Shown piece after piece: positions 10,241-19,973 of a stretch of 49,470 bases of DNA (position 1 is the first letter of the stretch; every line of letters begins with the position of its first letter). The notes under the pieces were generated by a model. That model made no database searches and was not told where the DNA came from. It saw nothing but the letters and a program-made list of their open reading frames with translations. The translations under genes and the position numbers were made by a program. Where the stretch lies: the NCBI GenBank assembly GCA_009700405.1, contig WLMD01000002.1, positions 1 through 49,470 of the forward strand, in the 5' to 3' direction. The stretch comes from Actinomycetota bacterium. Lineage in GTDB: Bacteria > Actinomycetota > Actinomycetes > Nanopelagicales > Nanopelagicaceae.

Positions 10241-10677
10241 TGGTCAACGTACTTATTCAACGTCTTGATCCAGGCGTTCCACTTCCAATGTACGCCAAAG
10301 GCGGAGATGCCGGCGCGGATTTGGTAACACGAATTGATGTGACACTTCAACCTGGTGAGCGCGTATTGGTGCCAACAGGAATTGCCATTGCATTGCCTGA
10401 TGGGTTTGCCGCTTTCGTACATCCCAGATCGGGGCTTGCCGTTAAGCATGGTGTTTCCATTGTGAATGCACCAGGGACTATTGATGCAGGGTTTCGTGGT
10501 GAGCTTCAAGTAATTTTGATCAACCACGATATTAAAGAGCCAATTTCATTCAAACGTGGCGACCGAATTGCGCAATTAGTTATTCAACAAGTAGAGCGAG
10601 CGGATTTTATTGAAGTAAGCGAGTTGCCAGGTTCTGGTCGCGGTACGGGTGGTTTCGGATCGACGGGGAGAGCATGA
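10240..10677 (+). CDS. dut: dUTP diphosphatase
   Basis: YAKGGDAGADL, HPRSGLAVKHGVSIVNAPGTIDAGFRGEL, GDRIAQLVIQ, RGTGGFGSTG. Confidence 0.96.
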   Translation: MVNVLIQRLDPGVPLPMYAKGGDAGADLVTRIDVTLQPGERVLVPTGIAIALPDGFAAFVHPRSGLAVKHGVSIVNAPGTIDAGFRGELQVILINHDIKEPISFKRGDRIAQLVIQQVERADFIEVSELPGSGRGTGGFGSTGRA

Positions 10678-11291
10678 ACGAGAGCGATCAAAGTAAAGTT
10701 ATTAATGCATTGGGAGGCAAGCGAGGGATATTGGATTCAGGATTGCCTTCGCTGGTTTTCCTTGTCGCCTTTAATATTTCTCATGACCTCAGAAGTGCGC
10801 TTTATGCAGCAGTAATAACATCTGCGCTGCTTACTCTCATTCGTTTGATTGCTCGTGACACGTTGCAGCATGTACTTTCTGGATTTATTGGTGTTGCCTT
10901 CTGCGCTTTACTCGCTAGAAAAACTGGGCATGCTGCAGATTTCTATCTTCCCGGATTGATTATCAATCTTGTATATGGATCTCTTTACGCAATCTTGAAT
11001 CTAGTTGGATTACCTTTAATTGGTTTATTGCTAGGGCCAATTCTCGGCGAAAACCTTGCCTGGCGTGCAGTCCCTGAGCGAAAGCGAGCCTACATTCGGG
11101 CTGGCTGGCTCTGGGTTCTACTCTTTGCCTCCAGATTAGTTGTTCAATACCCACTGTATAAGAGTGGAAATGTGAATGCTCTTGGCACGGCGCGTTTAAT
11201 TATGGGTTATCCATTATTTCTACTTACGGCTTGGGGAACATGGCTTTTCATCAAATCTGTTCCGACAGTGAAAATTCCTACTGCTGAATAA
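10674..11291 (+). CDS. DUF3159 family multi-pass membrane protein
   Basis: Hydrophobic multi-TM protein directly after dut, as is common in Actinobacteria; 4-nt overlap with dut. Confidence 0.8.
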   Translation: MNESDQSKVINALGGKRGILDSGLPSLVFLVAFNISHDLRSALYAAVITSALLTLIRLIARDTLQHVLSGFIGVAFCALLARKTGHAADFYLPGLIINLVYGSLYAILNLVGLPLIGLLLGPILGENLAWRAVPERKRAYIRAGWLWVLLFASRLVVQYPLYKSGNVNALGTARLIMGYPLFLLTAWGTWLFIKSVPTVKIPTAE

Positions 11292-11937
11292 AGCACTGCT
11301 TAAGTAGATCCTCAGCTGTTGACGATGCTACAAAAAGCAGCTCGTCACCAGCGCTAAAGACATCATGGGCCTTAGGAGAGATGACTCGGCCATCTCGAAC
11401 GATTGCCGCAAGTGAAGCATTATCAGGAAGTTGAATTTCCTCGACAGTCTTGCCAAGACATTTAGATTCATCTGGAAGAGTGAGCTCCACTAAATTGGCT
11501 TGACCCTTCTTGAATGAAAACAGTCGAACAACATCTCCGACACTTACCGCTTCTTCAACAAGAGCGGAAATGATGCGTGGTGTCGATACTGCCACGTCAA
11601 CGCCCCATGATGAATCAAATAGCCACTCATTCTTAGGATGATTAACGCGGGCAACAACACGAGGAACGCCATATTCAGTCTTAGCCAACAATGAAGCAAC
11701 GAGATTGACTTTGTCATCACCTGTTGCGGCCACAAGAACCTGACAGTTATTTAACTTGGCGCTATCAAGTGATGCGATTTCACATGCATCCGCCATGAGC
11801 CATTCAGCTTTAGGCACGCTATCTAATTTAAGGGCCTTTGGGTCGCGATCGATTAAGAGGACTTGGTGTCCATTTTCCAATAGTTCACGTGCGATGGCTC
11901 TGCCAACATTACCTGCACCAGCGATAGCAATTCTCAT
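11278..11937 (-). CDS. TrkA family potassium uptake protein
   Basis: RIAIAGAGNVGRAIARELLENGHQVLLIDRDP (TrkA-N) plus TrkA-C. Confidence 0.92.
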   Translation of the reverse strand: MRIAIAGAGNVGRAIARELLENGHQVLLIDRDPKALKLDSVPKAEWLMADACEIASLDSAKLNNCQVLVAATGDDKVNLVASLLAKTEYGVPRVVARVNHPKNEWLFDSSWGVDVAVSTPRIISALVEEAVSVGDVVRLFSFKKGQANLVELTLPDESKCLGKTVEEIQLPDNASLAAIVRDGRVISPKAHDVFSAGDELLFVASSTAEDLLKQCFIQQ

Positions 11938-12599
11938 GATGCATCCTCAGGGGAGTGAGCCAATGCCGCTTCAACATCAGCAACGTCTTTTTCGTGAACG
12001 ATGACGTGGACAAGGTCGCCTTCTTGCAAGACGGTATGTTCATCGGGAATTAAACCTTCACCTAAGCGAGTAATAAACGCTACACGAGCTGGAGTGATAT
12101 TTTCGATACGAGTTACTGGATTACCAAACCAACTCTCATGCACATGCATTTCGCAGAGTTGAATTGTTCCACTTGCATCACGCCATTCAGAACGAGATCC
12201 TTCTGGCAATAGACGTCGTAGAATTTGATCCGTGGTCCACAGGACCGTTGCGACAGTAGGTATGCCTAAGCGTTGGTAAATCTCAGCGCGTCCAGGATCA
12301 TAGATACGGGCAACGACGTTCTTTACACCAAAAGTTTCACGAGCTACGCGAGCCGCAAGGATGTTGGAGTTATCTCCATTACTTACAGCTGCAAATGCTT
12401 GGGCATCTTTTATACCTGCTTCAATTAATGTGTCGCTATCAAAGCCGACGCCAGTAACCGCTCTGCCGATAAAGGCAGGACCTAAGCGCCTAAACGCTTC
12501 ACGATTTTGGTCGATAACTGCGACGGTATGACCAGCGGCTTCAAGATCAATAGCCAGTGATGAACCGACGCGTCCGCATCCCATGATTACGACGTGCAT
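11934..12599 (-). CDS. TrkA family potassium uptake protein
   Basis: HVVIMGCGRVGSSLAIDLEAAGHTVAVIDQN plus TrkA-C; 4-nt overlap with the downstream trkA. Confidence 0.92.
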   Translation of the reverse strand: MHVVIMGCGRVGSSLAIDLEAAGHTVAVIDQNREAFRRLGPAFIGRAVTGVGFDSDTLIEAGIKDAQAFAAVSNGDNSNILAARVARETFGVKNVVARIYDPGRAEIYQRLGIPTVATVLWTTDQILRRLLPEGSRSEWRDASGTIQLCEMHVHESWFGNPVTRIENITPARVAFITRLGEGLIPDEHTVLQEGDLVHVIVHEKDVADVEAALAHSPEDAS

Positions 12600-12639
12600 G
12601 AGTAAAACCTACACCTGATTGCCCCATAGAGTTGGCTCT

Positions 12640-13842
12640 ATGGACGCCGAACGCAGTAAACCTTTTGCCGTTGGTGAACGACATACCGTCACTGTCGAAA
12701 AAGTGGCCCACGGGGGCCATTTCATCGCTCGCCACCTCGGCCACGTTATTTTTCTTAGGCATGGGATTCCAGGAGAAGTCGTAGAGGTTGAAATCACCAG
12801 CACAGGTTCGAGTTTTGTTCGAGGCGACGTTGTGCAAGTAATTTCGGCTTCACCTGATCGCGTAGAAGCACCGTGCAAATATTCAAAACCAGGAGGATGC
12901 GGTGGTTGCGATTTCCAACATATTTCCATTTCTCGCCAACGCCAGTTAAAGGGCAATGTCATCGTGGAGCAATTTGCACGATTGGCAAAAATGGAGATTG
13001 CCGTAGAGGTCGAAGAAGTGGGCACTCCGCTTCACTGGCGAACTCGCATTTCTAGCGCCACTGATAACGAGGGACAGCTTGGGTTTTACGCCTCTCGCAC
13101 GCATTCAGTTGTGCCAGTAGAGGATTGTCTGATTGCCTCTTCTGCAGTTAAGTTTCCAGAATTAGCAAAGCGACGCTGGCCAGTTAGGTCGAGGGTAGAA
13201 ATATCTGTGAGCGGTGAAGGTTCGCGAACGATTGCAATTGCCGATGCCGGTCGTGGCTCTAAACCGAGATTAACAGAGGGACAACTGCTCTCTTTTGAGG
13301 AAATCAATTCTCACAAGTTGCAAGTAAGCCAATCTTCATTCTGGCAAAGTCACGAGTTGGCTCCGCAAGTATTGATTAGCGCCATTACTCCGCATGTTCG
13401 CGAGGGTGATCGAGTTCTAGATTTATATGGCGGCGTTGGACTTTTTGCCGCTGCACTTATTGATTGTGTTGGCGTAAAGGGACGAATCGACATTATCGAG
13501 TCGAGTTCCTCCGCGACTGCTGATGCACGCAAGAATTTCTCAGATTTCTCAAATGTAAATATTCATACAGGCGATGTAGTTCACCTCTTACCGAGAATTA
13601 GCGCGTGCGATGTGATTGTTCTTGACCCACCCAGAGAAGGCGCTGGCAAGAGCGTAATCGCTCAGATGTCGGGACTACACCCGCGTTCGATTGTTTATGT
13701 TGCGTGCGACCCAGCCGCCTTGGCTCGGGATAGCGCTTACCTACTTGAGGCTGGATACGCGCTCACGAGCCTGCGCGCTTTTGACCTTTTCCCTATGACG
13801 CACCATGTGGAGTGTGTCGCACTGTTTTCTCCTTTAAATTAG
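12640..13842 (+). CDS. Class I SAM-dependent RNA methyltransferase with TRAM domain (RumA/TrmA-like)
   Basis: TVEKVAHGGHFIARHLGHVIFLRHGIPGE; CKYSKPGGCGGCDFQHIS; VLDLYGGVGLFAAAL; VLDPPREGAG. Confidence 0.9.
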   Translation: MDAERSKPFAVGERHTVTVEKVAHGGHFIARHLGHVIFLRHGIPGEVVEVEITSTGSSFVRGDVVQVISASPDRVEAPCKYSKPGGCGGCDFQHISISRQRQLKGNVIVEQFARLAKMEIAVEVEEVGTPLHWRTRISSATDNEGQLGFYASRTHSVVPVEDCLIASSAVKFPELAKRRWPVRSRVEISVSGEGSRTIAIADAGRGSKPRLTEGQLLSFEEINSHKLQVSQSSFWQSHELAPQVLISAITPHVREGDRVLDLYGGVGLFAAALIDCVGVKGRIDIIESSSSATADARKNFSDFSNVNIHTGDVVHLLPRISACDVIVLDPPREGAGKSVIAQMSGLHPRSIVYVACDPAALARDSAYLLEAGYALTSLRAFDLFPMTHHVECVALFSPLN

Positions 13843-13850
13843 GGAGAAAA
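13825..13850. repeat. Inverted repeat TTTTCTCC-N10-GGAGAAAA
   Basis: 8-bp arms overlapping the methyltransferase stop codon, just upstream of acnA. Confidence 0.6.
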
Positions 13851-13854
13851 TGAG

Positions 13855-13874
13855 GTATCTTGACGTCAAGATAC
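13855..13874. promoter_or_regulatory. Perfect 20-bp palindrome GTATCTTGACGTCAAGATAC, candidate acnA operator
   Basis: Exact self-reverse-complement, ending 18 bp before the acnA ATG. Confidence 0.75.
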
Positions 13875-13892
13875 TTCAAGTTGGGGGCATTC

Positions 13893-16553
13893 ATGGCAAT
13901 TAATTCTTTTAAGTCGCAGCGTCAGATCCGAGTTAACGAAACTGACTTCGAAATCTTTGACATATCTGGAGTTGAAGGCGCCGCATCATTGCCGTTTAGT
14001 TTGAAAGTGCTTTTAGAGAATTTGTTGCGTACCGAAGACGGTGCAAATATTACTGCTGAGCATATTCGTGCCCTTGCCCAATGGGACCCATCTGCCGAAC
14101 CGGATACAGAAATTCAATTCACCCCGGCCCGTGTGATTATGCAAGATTTCACTGGTGTTCCGTGCATCGTCGATCTCGCGACAATGCGTGAAGCGATCGT
14201 CGACCTTGGGGGAGATGCAAGCAAGGTGAATCCACTTGCTCCAGCAGAGCTAGTGATTGATCACTCAGTAATTGCGGATGTTTTTGGTACAAGAGATTCG
14301 TTCGAACAGAACACCGACATTGAATATGAAAGAAATCGCGAACGCTATCGTTTCTTGCGTTGGGGTCAGGGTGCTTTCGATGAGTTTAAAGTTGTTCCAC
14401 CTGGCACCGGAATCGTCCATCAAGTAAATATTGAATTTTTGGCTCGAGTTGTTATGACTCGCGTTGTTGATGGAACTCTGCGGGCGTATCCAGACACAGT
14501 AGTTGGCACTGATTCTCACACCACAATGGTGAATGGATTAGGTGTACTTGGGTGGGGAGTCGGCGGAATTGAAGCCGAAGCCGCGCTACTTGGACAGCCA
14601 GTCTCAATGTTGATTCCACGAGTCGTCGGATTCAAACTAACAGGCCAGTTACCAGTTGGAACAACGGCAACTGACATGGCGCTGACAATTACTGAAATGC
14701 TCAGAAAGCATGGAGTCGTAGGTAAGTTCGTTGAATTCTATGGACCCGGCGTCGTTTCTGTGCCTATGGCCAACAGAGCAACAATTGGAAACATGAGTCC
14801 TGAATATGGCTCTACGTGCGCAATTTTCCCGATTGATGAAGAAACACTCAAGTACCTGCGCTTAACAGGTCGAGATGAGAATCAAGTTGATCTCGTCGAG
14901 GAGTACGCAAAAGTACAAGGTCTATGGCATGACCCTTCTTTAACTCCTCGTTTTTCAGAGCACATCGAATTAGATCTAGCCAGCGTGGTCCCATCCATCG
15001 CAGGACCAAAGCGCCCACAAGATCGCATTGCATTGAGCGCCTCTAAATCAGCGCTAGAGAAGATTCTTCCTTCTTACCTTTCAGAGAAATCTGCCTTAGC
15101 TCCAGTAGATATTCATGTAAAGAATGAAGCCACCACGGTGAAAAATGGCGATGTTGTTATTGCTTCAATCACATCATGTACAAACACTTCTAACCCATCA
15201 GTCATGATTGGCGCGGCACTACTTGCAAAGAAAGCAGTAGAAAAAGGGCTTACATCCAAGCCTTGGGTGAAAACAACGCTAGCGCCAGGATCAAAGGTTG
15301 TAACTGATTACTACGATCGTGCGGACCTTACGAAATATATGGAAGCACTTGGCTTTAACCTTGTAGGTTATGGATGCGTGACCTGCATTGGAAACTCGGG
15401 CCCGCTGCCAGTTGAAATTAGCAAAGCTGTCAACGAACATGATTTAGCGGTTACCGCAGTGCTTTCGGGAAACCGAAACTTCGAAGGACGTATTAGCCCT
15501 GATGTAAAGATGAATTATCTTGCATCTCCACCTCTTGTTGTTGCATACGCCATTGCCGGGACGATGAATCACGATTTCGAGAAGGATTCACTAGGCAACG
15601 ACAAAGAAGGCAATCCAGTATTCCTGAAGGATATTTGGCCAACAGAGGCTGAAGTTTCAGCAGTCGTTGAGTCATCTATTTCATCAGAGATGTTTACCAA
15701 AGATTACGCAAGTGTCTTTGACGGTGATCATCGATGGAAATCACTGGATACACCTACTGGAAATACTTTTGAGTGGGATTCGGAATCAACCTATGTACGC
15801 AAACCTCCGTACTTTGATGGGATGCCAGCCAATCCTGCACCCGTACAAGATATTTCTGGCGCACGAGTGATGGCCATTCTTGGAGATTCAGTAACTACTG
15901 ACCACATCTCACCTGCAGGTAATATCAAGGCAGATTCTCCAGCTGGTGCGTACTTGAGCGCCCATGGAGTAGACCGTAAAGATTTCAATTCATATGGTTC
16001 GCGACGTGGCAACCACGAAGTAATGATTCGTGGAACGTTTGCCAATATTCGTTTGAAGAATCTTCTACTTGATGGAGTTGAAGGCGGCTTCACAAAGAAT
16101 TTCTTGAATGGGGGCGTACAGGAAACTATCTATGACGCATCCATGGCTTATCAAAGTGCTGGTGTGCCGCTAGTCATTTTGGCTGGTAAAGAATATGGAT
16201 CCGGCTCATCTCGTGACTGGGCAGCAAAGGGCACTGCGTTGCTTGGTGTCCGAGTAGTTATCGCAGAATCTTTCGAACGTATTCACCGCTCTAATCTCAT
16301 TGGAATGGGTGTACTTCCATTGCAATTTAATCCAGGAGATACCGCCGCATCACTGGGTCTGACGGGCTCTGAAACCTTTAGCGTAAGCGGGATTTCTGCT
16401 TTGAATACTGGGGGCGTTCCCAAAGAGGTCACGGTGAAAGCGGATTCAATTACCTTCACTGCAAAGGTTCGCATAGATACACCAGGTGAAGCTGATTACT
16501 ATCGCCATGGCGGCATCATGCAATACGTTTTGCGTTCTTTGCTCACTCAATAA
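13893..16553 (+). CDS. acnA: Aconitate hydratase AcnA
   Basis: [24 protein letters not shown]...; [40 protein letters not shown]. Confidence 0.97.
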   Translation: MAINSFKSQRQIRVNETDFEIFDISGVEGAASLPFSLKVLLENLLRTEDGANITAEHIRALAQWDPSAEPDTEIQFTPARVIMQDFTGVPCIVDLATMREAIVDLGGDASKVNPLAPAELVIDHSVIADVFGTRDSFEQNTDIEYERNRERYRFLRWGQGAFDEFKVVPPGTGIVHQVNIEFLARVVMTRVVDGTLRAYPDTVVGTDSHTTMVNGLGVLGWGVGGIEAEAALLGQPVSMLIPRVVGFKLTGQLPVGTTATDMALTITEMLRKHGVVGKFVEFYGPGVVSVPMANRATIGNMSPEYGSTCAIFPIDEETLKYLRLTGRDENQVDLVEEYAKVQGLWHDPSLTPRFSEHIELDLASVVPSIAGPKRPQDRIALSASKSALEKILPSYLSEKSALAPVDIHVKNEATTVKNGDVVIASITSCTNTSNPSVMIGAALLAKKAVEKGLTSKPWVKTTLAPGSKVVTDYYDRADLTKYMEALGFNLVGYGCVTCIGNSGPLPVEISKAVNEHDLAVTAVLSGNRNFEGRISPDVKMNYLASPPLVVAYAIAGTMNHDFEKDSLGNDKEGNPVFLKDIWPTEAEVSAVVESSISSEMFTKDYASVFDGDHRWKSLDTPTGNTFEWDSESTYVRKPPYFDGMPANPAPVQDISGARVMAILGDSVTTDHISPAGNIKADSPAGAYLSAHGVDRKDFNSYGSRRGNHEVMIRGTFANIRLKNLLLDGVEGGFTKNFLNGGVQETIYDASMAYQSAGVPLVILAGKEYGSGSSRDWAAKGTALLGVRVVIAESFERIHRSNLIGMGVLPLQFNPGDTAASLGLTGSETFSVSGISALNTGGVPKEVTVKADSITFTAKVRIDTPGEADYYRHGGIMQYVLRSLLTQ

Positions 16554-16594
16554 TTGAGTAAAGGGCCCAGCGCTCGTTAGCAGTTAGTCACCTG

Positions 16595-18709
16595 CTATAG
16601 AGGAAGGGAAGCGACTCCTTTTTCATGGAATGGCTTGCCGCATACTGCCTGACTGATTCCTTCGCGGTCTAAGTACGGCAAAATGCCGCCCAAGATCATT
16701 GGCCATCCTGCGCCGAGCAACATGCAGATATCGATTTCGGCTGGCGTGGACACGACGCCTTCATCGAGCATCATGCGTGCTTCCTCTGCCAATGCGTTAA
16801 GGGCGCGCATGCGAACTTGTTCGCTGGTAGAAGGATTCGTTCCCTTTTCCACAAGAGCAAGGGCTGCAGGGTTGGCGACATATTTACCGTCATCGCCTTT
16901 TGTGTAGAAAGTTCTTACATTCTCGGCAACAAGACGTTGCATTGTTGGTGAGATTCGGTACCTAGGACCAAGATTCTTATTGAGGATTTCTGCAACGTGC
17001 AAAGCAACTCCAGGGCCAACAAGACCTAAGAGTTCAAAGGGAGACATCGGAAGTCCAACGCTTCTCATTGCATTGTCGGCAATTTCAGGAGGAGTTCCTT
17101 CATCCATCGCGTCGGTAATTTCTCCCATGAAGCGGATGAGCAAACGATTGACAACGAATCCTGGTGAATCCTTGGTGATGACCATGGTTTTCTTAAGTTC
17201 TTTACCGATTGCTACCGCTGTTGCTGTGGTTGCATCATCTGTTGTGGAAGTGCGTGCAATTTCCAACAACGGCATGATCGCAACAGGGTTAAAGAAGTGG
17301 AAACCGATTACGCGCTCAGGGTGTTCAAGCCCTTGGGTCATAGCTTCAACGCTCAATGAAGAGGTGTTGGTTGCAATGATACATTCAGGTGAAACGATCT
17401 TTTCGAGATTCTTGAAAAGAACTTGCTTGAGGGAGAGTTCTTCAAAGATTGCCTCAATAACAAAATCTGCTGTGGCGAAAACGCTTTGATCGACTGAACC
17501 ACTTACAAGTGCAGATAGACGACGGGCGCTTTCGGCACTCATTCGTTTCTTCTCCACAAGTTTTGCGAGTTCGGCATGAACCCACGCCACACCCTTGTCG
17601 ACTCGAGCTTGATCAAGATCTGTCATGACAATCGGACATTTGAGATTACGTACCATGATGAGTGCCAATTGCGATGCCATGAGTCCAGCACCGACCACGC
17701 CTACTTTTGTGACTTTGCGGGCAAGGGCTGGCTTTGGAGCGCCCTCTACTTTCTTTCGCTTTTTCATGATGAGATTAAAGGCATACAAAGATGATCGCAA
17801 CGCGTCGCTCATTACTAGATCTGCAAGCGCAACATCTTCGGCATCAAACCCACTAGTACGCGTGGCTGTTCGTGATTGCCCTATAAGGGCAAGGGCGCGA
17901 GCCGGAGCTGCAATTTCAGCACCGCCATATTTTTTCAAGGCGGCTGCCTTACCTGTCGCCAATGCACTTTCCCATCCGGGATCGTTACTGTAATCGGCGC
18001 GTTCAATTTTTTTCGTGCCATTGAGAATCTGCGCTGCAAAAGAGATTGAACGCTCTAAGAAATCTGCCGGGTCAAAAACCGCGTCAACGACGCCGAGAAC
18101 AAGCGCATCCTTTGATTTCATCATGGTGTTGTTATTGAGTGCGTTGAGAATGATTACTTGAGTTGCTCGTTCTGGGCCAATCAATTGCGGCAGCAAGGTT
18201 GCTCCGCCCCACCCAGGTACCAGGCCAAGGAACACCTCAGGCAGTGCGGTAAAGGCTGTAGTTGCGAGGGTTCTATAGGTGCAATGAAGTCCAACTTCTA
18301 AGCCACCACCCAATGCGAGGCCGTTAATGAAGGCAAAAGTAGGAATATCACTTTCACCTAGGCGTCTAAGTACATCGTGCCCCAATTTTCCTATGGCAAG
18401 TGCTTGCTCGCGGTTAGATAGGAATGCAAGGGCAGAAAGGTCGGCACCTGCAGCAAAAATAAATGGTTTACCAGTAATGGCAATTGCCTTAGGTTTTCTT
18501 GAAAGCGCTTCAGTGATTGCCGCGTCAAGGGATTGCAATGATTGCACTCCAAAAGTATTAGGTCTGTTGTGATCTTGTCCGTTATCTAATGTGATGAGCG
18601 CGAGAGTCCCAGGACAACCAAAGGCTCCGAGATCGACATCGCGAACCAACGCATGTGTTACAACTTCTTCAGGAGCGCCATCTGGCATCTGCATCGACAC
18701 GGTGGTCAT
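16595..18709 (-). CDS. 3-hydroxyacyl-CoA dehydrogenase/enoyl-CoA hydratase fusion (FadJ/FadB type)
   Basis: N-terminal crotonase (FAAGADLSALA...GLALGGGLEVGLHC) and C-terminal HCDH (VGVVGAGLMASQLA...IGFHFFNPV). Confidence 0.93.
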   Translation of the reverse strand: MTTVSMQMPDGAPEEVVTHALVRDVDLGAFGCPGTLALITLDNGQDHNRPNTFGVQSLQSLDAAITEALSRKPKAIAITGKPFIFAAGADLSALAFLSNREQALAIGKLGHDVLRRLGESDIPTFAFINGLALGGGLEVGLHCTYRTLATTAFTALPEVFLGLVPGWGGATLLPQLIGPERATQVIILNALNNNTMMKSKDALVLGVVDAVFDPADFLERSISFAAQILNGTKKIERADYSNDPGWESALATGKAAALKKYGGAEIAAPARALALIGQSRTATRTSGFDAEDVALADLVMSDALRSSLYAFNLIMKKRKKVEGAPKPALARKVTKVGVVGAGLMASQLALIMVRNLKCPIVMTDLDQARVDKGVAWVHAELAKLVEKKRMSAESARRLSALVSGSVDQSVFATADFVIEAIFEELSLKQVLFKNLEKIVSPECIIATNTSSLSVEAMTQGLEHPERVIGFHFFNPVAIMPLLEIARTSTTDDATTATAVAIGKELKKTMVITKDSPGFVVNRLLIRFMGEITDAMDEGTPPEIADNAMRSVGLPMSPFELLGLVGPGVALHVAEILNKNLGPRYRISPTMQRLVAENVRTFYTKGDDGKYVANPAALALVEKGTNPSTSEQVRMRALNALAEEARMMLDEGVVSTPAEIDICMLLGAGWPMILGGILPYLDREGISQAVCGKPFHEKGVASLPL

Positions 18710-18711
18710 GA

Positions 18712-19911
18712 TTATTTGCCTGCCTTCGTTGTTCCTACAAAATGTGGGTTCTCCCAAATCACAGTACCGCCCATGCCTAAGCCGATACACATCGTGGTCA
18801 TTCCGTAGCGAACTTCTGGATGTTCTTCAAAACTACGAGCTAGGTTAAGAATTAGACGCACTCCTGAGGATGCAAGTGGGTGGCCAACTGCGATTGCTCC
18901 ACCGAATGGATTTACATTCGATGCATCATCGGCAATTCCGAAGTGCTCAAGGAAAGCAAGCACTTGAACGGCGAATGCTTCGTTGATTTCAAATAGCCCT
19001 ATGTCGCCAATTGATAGGCCTGCTTTAGCAAGTGCTTTAATCGTTGCAGGAACTGGTCCGTAGCCCATTATTTCTGGCTCTACACCTGCAAAGGCAAATG
19101 AAACAAGACGAGCTTTAATCGTGAGACCTAGTTCTAGTGCTCGCTTTTCATTAGCTAAAAGGGCAGCTGTTGCACCGTCGTTAAGACCTGATGAATTTCC
19201 AGCCGTTACGCGTCCTGCCGGGCGAAATGGTGTTTTTAATCCAGCAAGTCCTTCAAGAGTTGTAGTTGGACGTGGTGGCTCATCGACAGTTGCGATTGCC
19301 CAACCGAGTTCTGCATTGCGTGCAGCAGTAGGGATGAGGTCGCGTTGGATTTTTCCAGCCGCGTATGCCGCAGCAGTTTTCACTTGAGAATTTAGTGCGT
19401 ACTTATCTGCTCGTTCTTTGGTGATTGTTGGAAAGCGATCATGGAGTCTTTCTGCGGTTGCTCCCATTGCGAGCGCATCTTGCTCGACGATCTTCTCTGC
19501 GAGATAACGCGGATTTGGATCGAGACCATCACCGATTGGATGATTTCCCATATGTTCTACTCCGCCTGCAATTGCAAAATCATAAGAACCAAAAGCAATG
19601 GCACCAGCAATTGTTGTCACTGCAGTGAGTGCGCCGGCGCACCAGCGATCGATTGCATAACCAGGGACGGTGTTTGGAAGTCCTGCAAGGAGGGCAACGC
19701 TTCGGCCAAGATTCATACCTTGATCGCCAGTTTGCGTTGCTGCTGCGATAGCTACGTCGTCGATTTCGTTCGGTGGCAGTTTAGGATTTCGCTCGAGAAG
19801 TCCACGTACAGCGCGAACCATTAAGTCATCGGCTCGCGTATTCGCATACAAACTTCCAGCCTTACCAAAGGGAGTGCGCACAGCATCAACAACGACAACG
19901 GAGTGGGACAT
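18712..19911 (-). CDS. Acetyl-CoA C-acyltransferase (thiolase)
   Basis: VVDAVRTPFGKAGSLYANTRADDLMVRAV; NPFGGAIAVGHPLASSGVR; MCIGLGMGG. Confidence 0.94.
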   Translation of the reverse strand: MSHSVVVVDAVRTPFGKAGSLYANTRADDLMVRAVRGLLERNPKLPPNEIDDVAIAAATQTGDQGMNLGRSVALLAGLPNTVPGYAIDRWCAGALTAVTTIAGAIAFGSYDFAIAGGVEHMGNHPIGDGLDPNPRYLAEKIVEQDALAMGATAERLHDRFPTITKERADKYALNSQVKTAAAYAAGKIQRDLIPTAARNAELGWAIATVDEPPRPTTTLEGLAGLKTPFRPAGRVTAGNSSGLNDGATAALLANEKRALELGLTIKARLVSFAFAGVEPEIMGYGPVPATIKALAKAGLSIGDIGLFEINEAFAVQVLAFLEHFGIADDASNVNPFGGAIAVGHPLASSGVRLILNLARSFEEHPEVRYGMTTMCIGLGMGGTVIWENPHFVGTTKAGK

Positions 19912-19953
19912 AAGGTCAGAGTCCTTTTGCATCAACGAGAAGCCGAGTTGGCC

Positions 19954-19973
19954 GCAGGTAAAATGTTACCTGC
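19954..19973. promoter_or_regulatory. Inverted repeat GCAGGTAA-AATG-TTACCTGC, candidate operator upstream of fadA
   Basis: Perfect 8-bp arms with a 4-nt spacer, 43 bp upstream of the thiolase ATG; overlaps the FTR1 stop codon; no U-tract. Confidence 0.5.

Noticed and set aside
16545-16559. ACTCAAT-A-ATTGAGT palindrome overlapping the acnA stop
   Set aside because: Short AT-rich palindrome lacking a T-tract; too weak to call a terminator or an operator.
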